A DNA stretch of 64,000 nt. It comes from Maribacter sp. 1_MG-2023 (GTDB lineage Bacteria; Bacteroidota; Bacteroidia; Flavobacteriales; Flavobacteriaceae). Of the stretch, positions 34,821-44,233 are shown one piece after another. The stretch covers positions 124,001-188,000 of the forward strand of contig NZ_JAUOPN010000001.1 in assembly GCF_030547005.1 (NCBI RefSeq), read 5' to 3'. Within the stretch, counting starts at the first letter, position 1. The number at the start of each line of letters is the position of its first letter. A program made the position numbers and the translations under genes. The notes beneath the pieces are model-generated. The model did not search any database. It was not told the origin of the DNA and saw only the letters and a list, made by a program, of their open reading frames with translations.

Positions 34821-35483
34821 ATGAGCACAACTAATAAAGGAGAACTAGATGCATTATTAGCGGTAAAGCGCCAAGAAGCAGCTGTGAAATTTACTGATGA
34901 GAAAAAGCAAACCTATGCTGAGGGTATTAGTAGTGTTGCGGCATCTGGTGTATTGGAAAATGCATTGAATGTCAATAGTAAAGCACCTAACTTCACCTTG
35001 AAAAATGCATCGGGCAAATCGGTTTCTTTGTATGAAGAACTAAAAAACGGACCTGTAGTTGTTACTTGGTATAGAGGTGGGTGGTGTCCGTATTGTAACA
35101 TCACACTACATTATTTACAAGAGAAGCTTCCTAAATTTCAAAAAGCAGGTGCTACCTTGATCGCACTTACACCAGAATTGCCAGATAACTCACTAAGTAC
35201 AGCGGAAAAGAATTCTTTAAAGTTTTCTGTTTTGAGCGATGTGGGTAATGTTGTTGGAAAAGAATATGGTGTAGTATATTCCTTGACCAATGAGGTTGCT
35301 GCAATGTATGAAGCAGGTTTTGGTTTAAGTAAGGTAAATGGAGATGATAGTAATGAATTACCATTGGCTGCAACTTATGTGATCGATACCGATGCCATTA
35401 TACAATATGCATTTTTAGATGCAGATTATACCGAAAGAGCAGAAGTGTCAGAAATATTAACGGCTTTAGAAAAGTTGAAATAG
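34821..35483 (+). CDS. AhpC/TSA-type peroxiredoxin-like protein
   Basis: 220 residues from the ATG at 34821 (MSTTNKGELDALLAVKRQE). The core motif WYRGGWCPYCN (C89, C92) is the AhpC/TSA-like active site with CxxC rather than the single peroxidatic Cys of typical peroxiredoxins. An N-terminal helical extension of about 50 residues is usual in this subgroup (peroxiredoxin-like family). It probably reduces peroxides in concert with the DsbA-like enzyme encoded just upstream. Confidence 0.85.
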   Translation: MSTTNKGELDALLAVKRQEAAVKFTDEKKQTYAEGISSVAASGVLENALNVNSKAPNFTLKNASGKSVSLYEELKNGPVVVTWYRGGWCPYCNITLHYLQEKLPKFQKAGATLIALTPELPDNSLSTAEKNSLKFSVLSDVGNVVGKEYGVVYSLTNEVAAMYEAGFGLSKVNGDDSNELPLAATYVIDTDAIIQYAFLDADYTERAEVSEILTALEKLK

Positions 35484-35512
35484 AATAAGCAACTAGTTAA
35501 TTACCAATAATT

Positions 35513-35872
35513 ATGAATGCGAACAAAATAATCTATTACGTTGCTACAGGTATTTTTACCTTGGTCATACTGTTTTCTGCAGGCATGTATTTTTTTAATC
35601 ATGAATATATTAAAAGCGCCTTTACGAGTTTGGGTTACCCTACATATTTAATTTATCCGTACGCTACTGCAAAGTTGATCGGGTTATTTGCTATATGGAA
35701 TCCTAAGTTTCATATTATTAAAGAATGGGCATACTCCGCATTTTTCTTTGCGGTTACCTTAGCATTTTTTGCACACATTATGGTAGGTGATGGAGAACAA
35801 ATGGCAGCTGTAATTGCTTGGGTGGCATTGGTAGTTTCTTATATCTTTAGTAAAAAATATAAATATTATTAA
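35513..35872 (+). CDS. DoxX-family membrane protein
   Basis: 119 residues with four transmembrane segments (about 6-26, 47-67, 72-90 and 95-113) and the DoxX-like segments FTSLGYPTYLIYPYATAKLIG and WAYSAFFFAVTLAF. DoxX-like proteins are small four-helix membrane proteins linked to quinone or redox chemistry. It follows the peroxiredoxin gene by 29 bp in the same run. Confidence 0.85.
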   Translation: MNANKIIYYVATGIFTLVILFSAGMYFFNHEYIKSAFTSLGYPTYLIYPYATAKLIGLFAIWNPKFHIIKEWAYSAFFFAVTLAFFAHIMVGDGEQMAAVIAWVALVVSYIFSKKYKYY

Positions 35873-35886
35873 AGACAACTAGGGTT

Positions 35887-36600
35887 ATGGATAATACTAC
35901 GAAACATAAAAGTTCAAAAACTATTCGTCCTAAAGTGTTGTTCTTTGATGTCAACGAAACGCTTTTAGATCTTACTAAAGTTAAAAAAGAAGTAGGCAAA
36001 GCATTAGGCGGAAGAGAAGATTTACTCTCTCTTTGGTTTACAACAATGTTGCAGTATTCATTAGTGACTTCGGCTAGTGGTCAATACAAGCCATTTGGTC
36101 ATATTGGTGCTGCTGCATTGCAAATGGTAGCTGCAAATCATAATATAAACCTGACGGAAGAAGATGCGCGTAAAACCATTTCTGAGTCTATGGGTAATTT
36201 ACCAGCGCATCCTGAGGTTAAGGAAGCGCTGGCACAATTAAAAAACGCGGGATACAAATTAGTCGCATTCACCAATTCATCTAAAGACGGATTAAAAAAG
36301 CAATTTGAAAATGCCGAATTGACCGAGTATTTTGATGAAATGCTAAGCGTAGAACCAACAGGGAAATTCAAACCCTTTACGGATACGTACGCATGGGGAG
36401 CAAAACAAATGGGTTTGGAGCTAGAAGAGTGTATGCTCATTGCAGCCCATGGCTGGGATGTTGCTGGAGCACTTTGGGCAGGGTGGCGAGCAGCGTTTAT
36501 AAGTAGACCAGGGCAACAAGAATATCCGTTAGCGCCCAAAACAGAAATAGTGGTGTCTGATTTAAAAAAAGCAGCGGACATTTTAATTACTTACAAGTAA
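35887..36600 (+). CDS. Haloacid dehalogenase type II (HAD superfamily)
   Basis: 237 residues. Motif I is FFDVNETLLDL (nucleophile D21), motif II FTNSSKDGLKKQF, the conserved FKPFTDTYAWGAKQMG follows with the Lys, and motif III is AAHGWDVAGALWAGWRAAFI. This is the L-2-haloacid dehalogenase type (DehII). It hydrolyses 2-haloacids or related phosphoesters. It is the last gene of the run started by EthD, separated by 14 bp from DoxX. Confidence 0.85.
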   Translation: MDNTTKHKSSKTIRPKVLFFDVNETLLDLTKVKKEVGKALGGREDLLSLWFTTMLQYSLVTSASGQYKPFGHIGAAALQMVAANHNINLTEEDARKTISESMGNLPAHPEVKEALAQLKNAGYKLVAFTNSSKDGLKKQFENAELTEYFDEMLSVEPTGKFKPFTDTYAWGAKQMGLELEECMLIAAHGWDVAGALWAGWRAAFISRPGQQEYPLAPKTEIVVSDLKKAADILITYK

Positions 36601-36646
36601 AAACTATTGCCATTTCATTTTCAAATTAAAAGCATCTAAGAATATG

Positions 36647-36654
36647 TATCTTTG
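36647..36654 (+). promoter_or_regulatory. -7 promoter element of the 36683 lipoprotein gene
   Basis: TATCTTTG matches TAnnTTTG exactly, 28 nt upstream of the ATG. Confidence 0.6.
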
Positions 36655-36682
36655 CTATACCATTAACTAAAGAAAGTATTAC

Positions 36683-37336
36683 ATGTTTAAAAGAACACTA
36701 TTCGTTGCCCTAATTGCACTTACCCTAACTTCTTGTTGGAAAGATAAAAGTCCGGAAGATCTTATTCGTTTAAAAGATAAATTCAAGTCTCAAGTAGACG
36801 ATTTTGAGAATAAGAAAGAGACCGCGAACAAAAATGTAAATAAAGGTCTAGAATCTCTAAACGCTTTAAAAAGCGCTTTAGAAGATACCAAGAATGAAGA
36901 TAAGGAATTTGCCAAGGTATATGGAGATTGGGAAAAAGTAGATCGTAGAGTTAATAACTTGAATAAGGAGTACGAAGACTTAAAAGAGAAAGCTTCCAAT
37001 CTGTTCACGGCAATGGAGACACAGACCAATAGCCTAAGTGATGAAAAGAGTAAAAAAACACTCTTGGGCGCTATAGAAAAGGCGCGTACCAAATACAACG
37101 CAACATTAGCGAATACTTCTACGGCTATAGAAAAATTAAGGTTGTTACATGGCGATGCCGTTGAGGTGGTAAAAGCATTAGAAGTTGCTGCAGCCCTTAA
37201 TTCTTTCGATAATATCAATGATCAAATGAAAAGCATTGAAGGTCGTGTAGACGGTATCATGCAAGAATTGAACGTTGCCGTTGTAGAGAGTAAGAAATTA
37301 TACGAGAAGAAAATCACCGAGTTGGGAGAGGAGTAG
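36683..37336 (+). CDS. Coiled-coil lipoprotein
   Basis: 217 residues. The lipobox LTLTSC gives Cys18 as the lipidated residue (MFKRTLFVALIALTLTSC). The rest is almost wholly alpha-helical with heptads and high K/E/N (LKSALEDTKNEDKEF, VDRRVNNLNKEYEDLKEKAS), a long coiled coil. There is no enzymatic motif. A spacer or structural role at the outer or inner membrane is inferred. A strong terminator follows at 37362-37391. Confidence 0.65.
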   Translation: MFKRTLFVALIALTLTSCWKDKSPEDLIRLKDKFKSQVDDFENKKETANKNVNKGLESLNALKSALEDTKNEDKEFAKVYGDWEKVDRRVNNLNKEYEDLKEKASNLFTAMETQTNSLSDEKSKKTLLGAIEKARTKYNATLANTSTAIEKLRLLHGDAVEVVKALEVAAALNSFDNINDQMKSIEGRVDGIMQELNVAVVESKKLYEKKITELGEE

Positions 37337-37361
37337 TTCCATTTTCTTTAGAATCAATTAC

Positions 37362-37391
37362 AGCCAGCATCCTAAAATGCTGGCTTTTTTT
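37362..37391 (+). terminator. Terminator of the 36683 gene
   Basis: AGCCAGCAT (37362-37370) pairs with ATGCTGGCT (37377-37385) around CCTAAA and is followed by T residues to 37391. Confidence 0.9.
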
Positions 37392-37556
37392 ATGAGCTAT
37401 TTTTAAGGCTTAAGCATTATTTGTAATGTAGAAGTGTTGATATGATGGTAGAATACCCTTTTTGAAAGCAGCTGCGGAAAATCTAGGTTGTAAATTTATT
37501 GGTGAATTAAAAAAAGTTAAATATAAACCCTTAATTGAAGCCAAAGAAAAACTATA

Positions 37557-37738
37557 GGGTTTGCTTCTTCAACTACCATATCTAATTGTTTTGGCCTTAA
37601 CCGAAATGCTTATTTTAAGCTTAAAAAAAGAGCTGATAAACGTTTAACTCTAGAGAAGAAAATTATAAATATTATTATGAAAATGCTATGGCAGAAAGGA
37701 TAAACGGAATCTTAAGAGATGAATTTTATCTAGATTAA
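37557..37738 (+). pseudogene. IS3-family transposase remnant with internal deletion
   Basis: One frame from 37557 reads FGLNRNAYFKLKKRADKR and LTLEKKIINII, like the N-terminus of IS3 OrfB transposases (xFGxSRQAYYKxKKR). A second frame from 37673 reads YYENAMAERINGILRDEFYL, the conserved near-C-terminal segment, with a stop at 37736-37738. The catalytic DDE core between them is missing. The rest of 37392-38005 holds a 5' fragment (frame reading ENLGCKFIGELKKVKYKPLI ending at a stop near 37556) and an AT-rich promoter region. It marks an old insertion next to the hydrolase cluster. Confidence 0.75.
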
Positions 37739-38005
37739 ACCTTTTTATTTAGTGCAGCTCACGCGAAAAAAGCTACAAAAAAAATGTAGTTAACTTTCAC
37801 GATACATTCTTTTTTTGGTTATTTTTAACTATTTATAATACTGATTATCAGATTGTTTTTAAGCTGTAGCCATATTTTAGCACGAGACATTATGACTAAC
37901 CAAAAATATCCATATTCAATCTTTAAACAAATTGTAAAGTATGCATAGATTTTTAAAAAAAAATATACTCCTAACAAACCCCTTTTAACACTAAAGACAA
38001 AAAAA

Positions 38006-39334
38006 ATGAAAAAAATTACAACATTATGCATGCTATTTCTATTTAGCATAACCCTTTTTTCGCAAGGCAAGGTGCAAACTTCAATTATTATTGAAAACGC
38101 CAATATTTTTGATGGTGTCAATGAAAAACTGATAACAGGTTCTGATGTGCTTGTAGAAGGTAAACTCATAAAAAAAATAGGTAAAAACCTTTCTGCAGAG
38201 GGCGCTACAGTTATTGATGCCGGAGGTAAAACCTTAATCCCTGGCTTAATTGATGCCCACTGGCATACATATTACTCTAATGCACCACAAAGTATTCTTG
38301 CAACTGGTGACGCAGGCGATGTAGCTATCACAGGGTTTATAGGTGCTGAACAAACCTTAATGCGAGGTTTTACTTCTTGTAGAGATGTTGGAGGAAATCC
38401 ATTTTCTGTTGCAAAAAAAACGGATTCAGGTGAATACCCAGGGCCACGTTTATTTATTTCTGGACCTCCTATTAGTCAAACTTCGGGTCATTTTGATTTT
38501 AGAGGAAAAAACGATGTCCCAAGAAATTTAACAGATCCAATGCCATATTGGGAGCGGGTTGGTCTTATTATGGTTGCAGATGGTGTAGATGAAGTGATTC
38601 GAAGAACTAGAGAAAATCTTAGAATGGGTGCTACACAAATTAAGATTTCTGGTGGTGGTGGTGTATCATCTAGCTATGATGATTTAGATGTACAACAATA
38701 CACCTTTGAAGAAATGAAAGCAGCCGTAGATGTTGCCAAAACGTGGAACACCTATGTAGCTGCACATATCTTTACAGATGAAGCTGTGCAAACAGCTATT
38801 AAAGCCGGTGTAAAATCTATTGAACATGGTTTTTTAATGAGTGATGAAACTTTACAAATGATGAAAGATAATGATGTATGGCTAAGCCTTCAGCCTTTAT
38901 TAGATGATGAAGATGCTTTGCAATTTGATAACCCTTACAGTCAAGAAAAATTTTCTAAAGTAACTTCAGGTACAGATCACGTATATAAAAGAGCTAAAGA
39001 GTTAGGTGTTAAAGTAGCCTTTGGAACCGATGCCCTTTTTGACCCTAAAGCAGCAGCAGCCCAAGGGAAAATGTTAGCAAAATTGAAGCGTTGGTATACG
39101 CCTTATGAAGTTTTAAAAATGGCAACATCAACCAATGCAGAATTATTAATGTTGTGTGGCCCACGTAATCCTTACCGCGAAGGAGGAATTGGTTCCATCA
39201 AGGAAGGGAATTATGCTGATATGTTGCTAGTTGATGGAAATCCCTTAAAAGATATAGATTTAGTAATCAACCCTGATAAGAACTTTGTGGTTATCATGAA
39301 AGACGGTAAAGTGTATAAGAATACTTTGAAATAA
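38006..39334 (+). CDS. Secreted amidohydrolase, paralog 1
   Basis: 442 residues with a signal peptide (MKKITTLCMLFLFSITLFSQ). Amidohydrolase-superfamily signatures: DAHWH (H85, H87), the metal-bridging Lys in TQIKISGGGG, AAHIFTDEAV, SIEHG and FGTDALFD. The C-terminal IKEGNYADMLLVDGNPLKDI is typical of the imidazolonepropionase-like/Xaa-Pro dipeptidase (Sgx9260-like) group. It probably hydrolyses an N-acyl amino acid, peptide or cyclic amide in the periplasm. First of three related genes in one run (38006, 39358, 41518). Confidence 0.85.
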   Translation: MKKITTLCMLFLFSITLFSQGKVQTSIIIENANIFDGVNEKLITGSDVLVEGKLIKKIGKNLSAEGATVIDAGGKTLIPGLIDAHWHTYYSNAPQSILATGDAGDVAITGFIGAEQTLMRGFTSCRDVGGNPFSVAKKTDSGEYPGPRLFISGPPISQTSGHFDFRGKNDVPRNLTDPMPYWERVGLIMVADGVDEVIRRTRENLRMGATQIKISGGGGVSSSYDDLDVQQYTFEEMKAAVDVAKTWNTYVAAHIFTDEAVQTAIKAGVKSIEHGFLMSDETLQMMKDNDVWLSLQPLLDDEDALQFDNPYSQEKFSKVTSGTDHVYKRAKELGVKVAFGTDALFDPKAAAAQGKMLAKLKRWYTPYEVLKMATSTNAELLMLCGPRNPYREGGIGSIKEGNYADMLLVDGNPLKDIDLVINPDKNFVVIMKDGKVYKNTLK

Positions 39335-39357
39335 ATATTAACTAATCATTTAGAATA

Positions 39358-40710
39358 ATGAATAAAATAATCAATAAATTTTTCGTCGTTGCTATTGCCT
39401 TAGCAGCATTTAGTTTTTCTGTTAGTGGACAAGAGACTGAATCTGTAACCCTTATTACTAATGCCAGAATATTTGATGGCTCCGATAAACTTGTCGAAGG
39501 TAAAGATGTGCTCGTTAGAGGTAATAAAATTGAACAAATTGCTAAGGGTATTGTAATAACCCAAGATGCAAATTCAAAAATTATAGATGCAGGAGGAAGA
39601 ACGCTAACGCCTGGCTTTATTGACATGCACTACCATTTAAGTCTTGCCAGTGTTCCAGTTATGGATATGGCGGGTTCTTATGCTCCAGATTTAGATTATA
39701 TAGGTATTCAAGCAGGATTAGAAGCCGAAAGACTTTTAATGCGCGGATTTACCAGTATTAGAGATGTAGGTGGTGCTTCTTGGGGTGCAAAACTAGCCGC
39801 AGATCGCGGGGAAATTGCTGGGCCAAGGGTATGGCCTAGTTTAAGAGCTATTTCTCAATTTGGAGGTCATGGAGATGCCAATCCAAGGCATATGGAGCCA
39901 CGAGAATTTGGCGGACCCGAAAATAATCTTGAGCGCCTTGGATATAGTAGAATTGTTAATGGGAGAGATGATGTACTTGTTGCAGCTAGAGAAAATCTAA
40001 AGAAAGGTGCTTCTCAAATTAAAATGCATCTTGCTGGAGGTGTTGGGACCGAATTTGACCCAATAGATGGAAGGCAATTTACTCTTGACGAGATTAAAGC
40101 AGCTGTTGAAGTTGCTGAAGGATTTGGAACATACGTGCTAGCACATGTTTATACTATTGATGGTGTAAAACAAGCTATTGAGGGTGGTGTTAAATGTATA
40201 GAACACGGGAATTTAATAAATGATGAAATTGCTAAATTGATGGCTGAAAATGATGTATGGCTGAGTCCTCAAGTAGTAGTATACCTTACCTTTTCACCTG
40301 ATCTTGGCCCCGTACGATTAGCTAAAGGAAAAATGGTAACAGATGGTCTTGACAACATGTTCAAACTAGCCAAAAAACATAAGTTGAGAATGGTATTTGG
40401 AACAGATGTAGTGGTAAATTCGAAAGCTTCTGCTGATCAAAATAGAGAATTTGTTGAGCGAGCCAAATGGTTTACCCCAGCTGAAATCTTAACTCAAGCC
40501 ACAGCTAATTCTGGTGAATTATTACAATTATCAGGAGACCGAAGTCCGTATCCTGGAATTGTTGGTAAAATTGAAGAAGGTGCTTTTGCAGATATATTGT
40601 TAATTAATGGAAATCCATTAGATGACATCTCCATATTGGCAAAACCTCATGAAAATTTAGATTTAATCATGAAGGATGGGAAAGTTTATAAAAACACGTT
40701 ATCAGATTAA
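39358..40710 (+). CDS. Secreted amidohydrolase, paralog 2
   Basis: 450 residues. Signal peptide to about residue 24 (VAIALAAFSFSVSGQ). Metal ligands appear in DMHYH, then SQIKMHLAGG, LAHVYTID, CIEHG and FGTDVVVN, with the same C-terminal motif (IEEGAFADILLINGNPLDDI). It differs from paralog 1 in the DMHYHLSLA segment, and the sequence KMHLAGG replaces KISGGGG, so substrates may differ. It starts 23 bp after paralog 1, certainly in one operon. Confidence 0.85.
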   Translation: MNKIINKFFVVAIALAAFSFSVSGQETESVTLITNARIFDGSDKLVEGKDVLVRGNKIEQIAKGIVITQDANSKIIDAGGRTLTPGFIDMHYHLSLASVPVMDMAGSYAPDLDYIGIQAGLEAERLLMRGFTSIRDVGGASWGAKLAADRGEIAGPRVWPSLRAISQFGGHGDANPRHMEPREFGGPENNLERLGYSRIVNGRDDVLVAARENLKKGASQIKMHLAGGVGTEFDPIDGRQFTLDEIKAAVEVAEGFGTYVLAHVYTIDGVKQAIEGGVKCIEHGNLINDEIAKLMAENDVWLSPQVVVYLTFSPDLGPVRLAKGKMVTDGLDNMFKLAKKHKLRMVFGTDVVVNSKASADQNREFVERAKWFTPAEILTQATANSGELLQLSGDRSPYPGIVGKIEEGAFADILLINGNPLDDISILAKPHENLDLIMKDGKVYKNTLSD

Positions 40711-40733
40711 TGGGTGTCTAAAAGCTAGAAATA

Positions 40734-41135
40734 ATGATAAAACTTAAGAAACTGGTTCTTCTTCAGGTAATTTTTGCCGTGGCCTCTGTGTCCTATTTAT
40801 TGATTAGCGCATGGATAGAGCATAAAACTGGCGAACCCTTAAGCGCCGCTCCTATGGTTCCTTCATTAGCCTTATTTGCGCTCTATGGATTCGGTCTATA
40901 CTTGGCAAAATTACCAAGAAAACTAATGTACCGAATAGCTATGGGGCTTGCTATTTTGGCCTTTGGTGGGGGTGGTGTAGTTGGTAATATTATGAGATAT
41001 ATGGACTCTGGTCTAGAGCACTATGCAAGTTTTACTGCTTACGTTACCGCTGTGGCTATTAATGGATATGGAACAGTGCTCAATATCATCGCCGTACTGG
41101 GCCTATTTACTTTTAACACGAAGAACCCTAATTAA
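40734..41135 (+). CDS. Four-helix membrane protein
   Basis: 133 residues with about four hydrophobic segments (8-28, 41-61, 67-88 and 100-128) and short charged loops. I recognise no family; it resembles small integral membrane proteins without motifs. It sits between the second and third amidohydrolase genes, 23 bp after the former. Confidence 0.55.
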   Translation: MIKLKKLVLLQVIFAVASVSYLLISAWIEHKTGEPLSAAPMVPSLALFALYGFGLYLAKLPRKLMYRIAMGLAILAFGGGGVVGNIMRYMDSGLEHYASFTAYVTAVAINGYGTVLNIIAVLGLFTFNTKNPN

Positions 41136-41173
41136 AGACGGAATTTAACTTTTATTAGATAAAAAATTGCAAT

Positions 41174-41482
41174 ATGAGTATTAGAAAAAAGATTGAATTA
41201 AATAATTGTCAAGATCGTTTTCAAGCACTAACATCAGGTAACCTTGGGCGACTTACTGATATAGAAATAGACGGCAGCACTTTAGTAGAGCAAAAAGCCT
41301 TTCAGTCTATTAATTATGATCCTTTAGGAAAAGGAAATAACATCATGATAATGCTAAATGGTTTTACACACACCATAAACAATCCCATAGAACTCTATAT
41401 GGAAGAACGAGATAACGGAGTTTTGGCGAGATTAGAGATTATAGATGAAACTGATACATTAACCTTATTAAAATTAATTTAG
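41174..41482 (+). CDS. DUF5335-like protein
   Basis: 102 residues. The segment THTINNPIELYMEERDNGVLARLEII followed by DTLTLLKL matches the C-terminal pattern of DUF5335 proteins, in which a similar stretch ends the domain. No signal peptide, so cytosolic. Function unknown. It is 38 bp downstream of the membrane gene and 35 bp before amidohydrolase paralog 3. Confidence 0.6.
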   Translation: MSIRKKIELNNCQDRFQALTSGNLGRLTDIEIDGSTLVEQKAFQSINYDPLGKGNNIMIMLNGFTHTINNPIELYMEERDNGVLARLEIIDETDTLTLLKLI

Positions 41483-41517
41483 GAACTAGCCTTATTACGA
41501 ATAAAAATACATTATCC

Positions 41518-42852
41518 ATGAAAACAATTAAAAATCTAATTACGAGCATTTGTGTGTTGCTACTATTGTGTTCAAATACGTATGCGCAGGAGACCGAAAC
41601 TGTAACTCTAATAACAAATGCCTCAATTTTTGACGGTATATCAGAAGACTTAGTAACAGGACAAGATATACTTATTAAGAACAATATTATTGAGCAAATT
41701 GGCGAGAAGATTAAAGCCCCTAAAGGAGCTAAATTAATTGATGCTGCAGGTAGGGTAATGACTCCTGGTTTTATAGCCATGCATGAGCACCTTATGCTGC
41801 AAATGTCAGCACCTGAGCTTCTCACTAGCGACACGCGATACTATGCGTACCGTGCAACAGAAACGGTGCATACGTATTTGATGAATGGTTATACTACAAC
41901 AAGAGACGTATCTGGCAACACCTTTGGTTTAAAAAAGGCTATAGATCAAGGGCATATTTTAGGGCCTCGTATTTATCCTTCTGGGCCAATGATTTCGCAA
42001 TCGGGAGGTCACTCCGACCATAGAATGCCAAGTATGTCGTCGCAGTTGGTTGGTGGTATTTGGGATCCGCTTACGCGTTACGGAGATATGGCAGTGGTAG
42101 ATGGTGTACCTGAAATGCTTAAAGCTGTTCGTGAAAACCTAAGACAGGGTGCATCGCAAATTAAATTGGCATTAGGAGGAGGCACTGGTTCTTATTCGGA
42201 TCCTCTTGAAGTTGTTGAATTTTTACCAGAAGAGGTAAAAGCTGCGGTACAAGCCGCCGAAGACTTCGGAACTTACGTAACTGTACATTGTTATAACAAC
42301 CAAGGCGTAAAAAGAGCCATTGATAACGGAGTAAGGTGCGTTGAACATGGTCAACTTATGAATGAAGAAACGCTTCAATTAATGAAAGATAAAGACATAT
42401 GGTTATCACCACAAGTGATCGTATTCACTTTTATCCCAAAAGGCTATACGGAAGATCAAGCCAATAAGCACAGACAGGCCTATGCTGGTATTGATAACAT
42501 GTTTACCATAGCCAAAAAGATTGGTTTTGATAACATCGTATTTGGATCAGATATTATAACCGACCCTTCAATGATTGTTCGTATGAATGAAGAATTTAAA
42601 CACAGAAGTAAGTGGTTTTCTCCAGTAGAAATACTACGTCAGGCAACTTCCAAAGGAGGAGAATTGCTAGCTATGTCAGGACCTAAAAATCCTTATCCAA
42701 AAAAACTAGGGGTTATTGAAGTTGGAGCTTACGCTGATTTATTGCTTATCAATGGAAACCCATTAGAGGATATCACCATTCTAACAAATGCCACTGATAA
42801 TATTGCGCTCATTATGAAAGATGGCAAAGTTTATAAGAACATCATCAATTAA
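41518..42852 (+). CDS. Secreted amidohydrolase, paralog 3
   Basis: 444 residues with a signal peptide (MKTIKNLITSICVLLLLCSNTYAQ). The first metal motif is AMHEH, so the Asp of DxHxH is replaced by Ala; SQIKLALGGG, TVHCYNNQGV, CVEHGQ and FGSDIITD follow, with the shared C-terminal VGAYADLLLINGNPLEDI. The three paralogs keep the same architecture, so they arose by duplication. It precedes the DcaP-like porin gene. Confidence 0.85.
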   Translation: MKTIKNLITSICVLLLLCSNTYAQETETVTLITNASIFDGISEDLVTGQDILIKNNIIEQIGEKIKAPKGAKLIDAAGRVMTPGFIAMHEHLMLQMSAPELLTSDTRYYAYRATETVHTYLMNGYTTTRDVSGNTFGLKKAIDQGHILGPRIYPSGPMISQSGGHSDHRMPSMSSQLVGGIWDPLTRYGDMAVVDGVPEMLKAVRENLRQGASQIKLALGGGTGSYSDPLEVVEFLPEEVKAAVQAAEDFGTYVTVHCYNNQGVKRAIDNGVRCVEHGQLMNEETLQLMKDKDIWLSPQVIVFTFIPKGYTEDQANKHRQAYAGIDNMFTIAKKIGFDNIVFGSDIITDPSMIVRMNEEFKHRSKWFSPVEILRQATSKGGELLAMSGPKNPYPKKLGVIEVGAYADLLLINGNPLEDITILTNATDNIALIMKDGKVYKNIIN

Positions 42853-42901
42853 ATGGTCTTTATATCAAAAATGACATTAATAACATTTTAAAATTGAAAC
42901 A

Positions 42902-44155
42902 TTGAGAAACTTTAGTTTATTAATTCTTTTGCTCGGTCTACAAATACCTTTAGGGATGTATGCTCAGGAGGAAACATCAAAAGATTCTGTTAAGGGGCAA
43001 TTAGTAACACCTAATAAAGACCTTAAAGAGCAGCTCATAAAAACCGCCAAAGAACGTTTAATTGATCCTTCTTTTTCGGGTTCTTGGCCAATGTTCGGTA
43101 CGGATTTTAGAATGAAAATTGGAGGCTATTTAAAAGCAGATTTTATTTATGATTTTGATGGAACGTTAGATAAAAACCAATTTTTGATGTCCACCATTCC
43201 TGTTGAAGGGCAGCCAGAGTATGACAACGAAGGCTATATTTCTTTTTTTGCCAAAGAAACTCGAGTTAATATAGATGTAAGACGTTCTGGAGAAAACCAG
43301 TTGCCCTTAGAGTTATTTATTGAAGGTGATTTTTACACGGCTGGAAATCAATTTAGATTAAGGCATGCTTATATTACTGCAGGCGATTTTATCATAGGCC
43401 AAACCTGGACAACACTGTCGTTGCTTGAATCTATGGCTTTTATGATGGATTTTGCAGCAGGAGACGCCCTCTTTGGAGGACGATCCACACAAATTAGATA
43501 TCAAAAACAATTAAATGATAAATTAAAACTTGCTATTGCCCTTGAAAATTTAGCTACTCTAGGAATTGAAAATCCTAACGATTTGGCAGGTCAGGCTTCT
43601 CAGCAACTCCCCTTGTTGGCTATACGATTAGATTATAGGTGGAAGTCTGGCGTAATGTTTTTAGGATCTAGTGTTGCTCAATTGCGTTGGGATGGTGGCT
43701 CAACCGGCCCTAAAGACCAAACGCTACAGTATGATTTTGTAATTGCGGGAAGGCAATACATTGGTGACAACAATTATTTTACCTATAATTTAAGCTATGG
43801 TGAAGCGTATGGAAACAATATAATCGCCTTTTCTAGTAGTAATTCCAATGCCGTTTTAAACGCGGAAGGCAAACTAGACCCAATGCAAGCGGGAGCTATA
43901 ATGGCTGGGTTTATGCACAGATGGCATCCTAAACTAGAATCTAATTTTAATTATGCCTACGGTTGGTTAGATGCCCCAGATTCCAGAGCACCTTTTGCTT
44001 TAAAAAGAGGTGGCGTAGGGCATCTCAATCTAATTTACAAATTAGATAAAAACTTTTCTATAGGTGCTGAATATATGTGGGGAGCTCAAAGAACCAACAA
44101 CAACGCTTTTGGAGACGCGAGTAGAATTCAGACCATGGCAAAATTTGATTTTTAA
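42902..44155 (+). CDS. DcaP-like outer-membrane porin
   Basis: 417 residues. No ATG is available in this frame; TTG at 42902 is the likely start, directly before a signal peptide (RNFSLLILLLGLQIPLGMYAQ). Family marks of DcaP-type trimeric porins are present: a short N-terminal helical part, then FRMKIGGYLKADFIYDFDGT, VNIDVRRSGENQL, LRHAYITAGDFIIGQTWTTL and a C-terminal aromatic MAKFDF. DcaP-like proteins import dicarboxylates and other anionic solutes. It is the probable outer-membrane uptake channel for the substrate of the neighbouring hydrolases. Confidence 0.8.
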   Translation: MRNFSLLILLLGLQIPLGMYAQEETSKDSVKGQLVTPNKDLKEQLIKTAKERLIDPSFSGSWPMFGTDFRMKIGGYLKADFIYDFDGTLDKNQFLMSTIPVEGQPEYDNEGYISFFAKETRVNIDVRRSGENQLPLELFIEGDFYTAGNQFRLRHAYITAGDFIIGQTWTTLSLLESMAFMMDFAAGDALFGGRSTQIRYQKQLNDKLKLAIALENLATLGIENPNDLAGQASQQLPLLAIRLDYRWKSGVMFLGSSVAQLRWDGGSTGPKDQTLQYDFVIAGRQYIGDNNYFTYNLSYGEAYGNNIIAFSSSNSNAVLNAEGKLDPMQAGAIMAGFMHRWHPKLESNFNYAYGWLDAPDSRAPFALKRGGVGHLNLIYKLDKNFSIGAEYMWGAQRTNNNAFGDASRIQTMAKFDF

Positions 44156-44233
44156 GCAGCACATTAAATGGTCTTAGGGAATTAAATTCAACATAAAGAA
44201 TTAATCAAAGTATAATTATTAAAGATAAAATTT

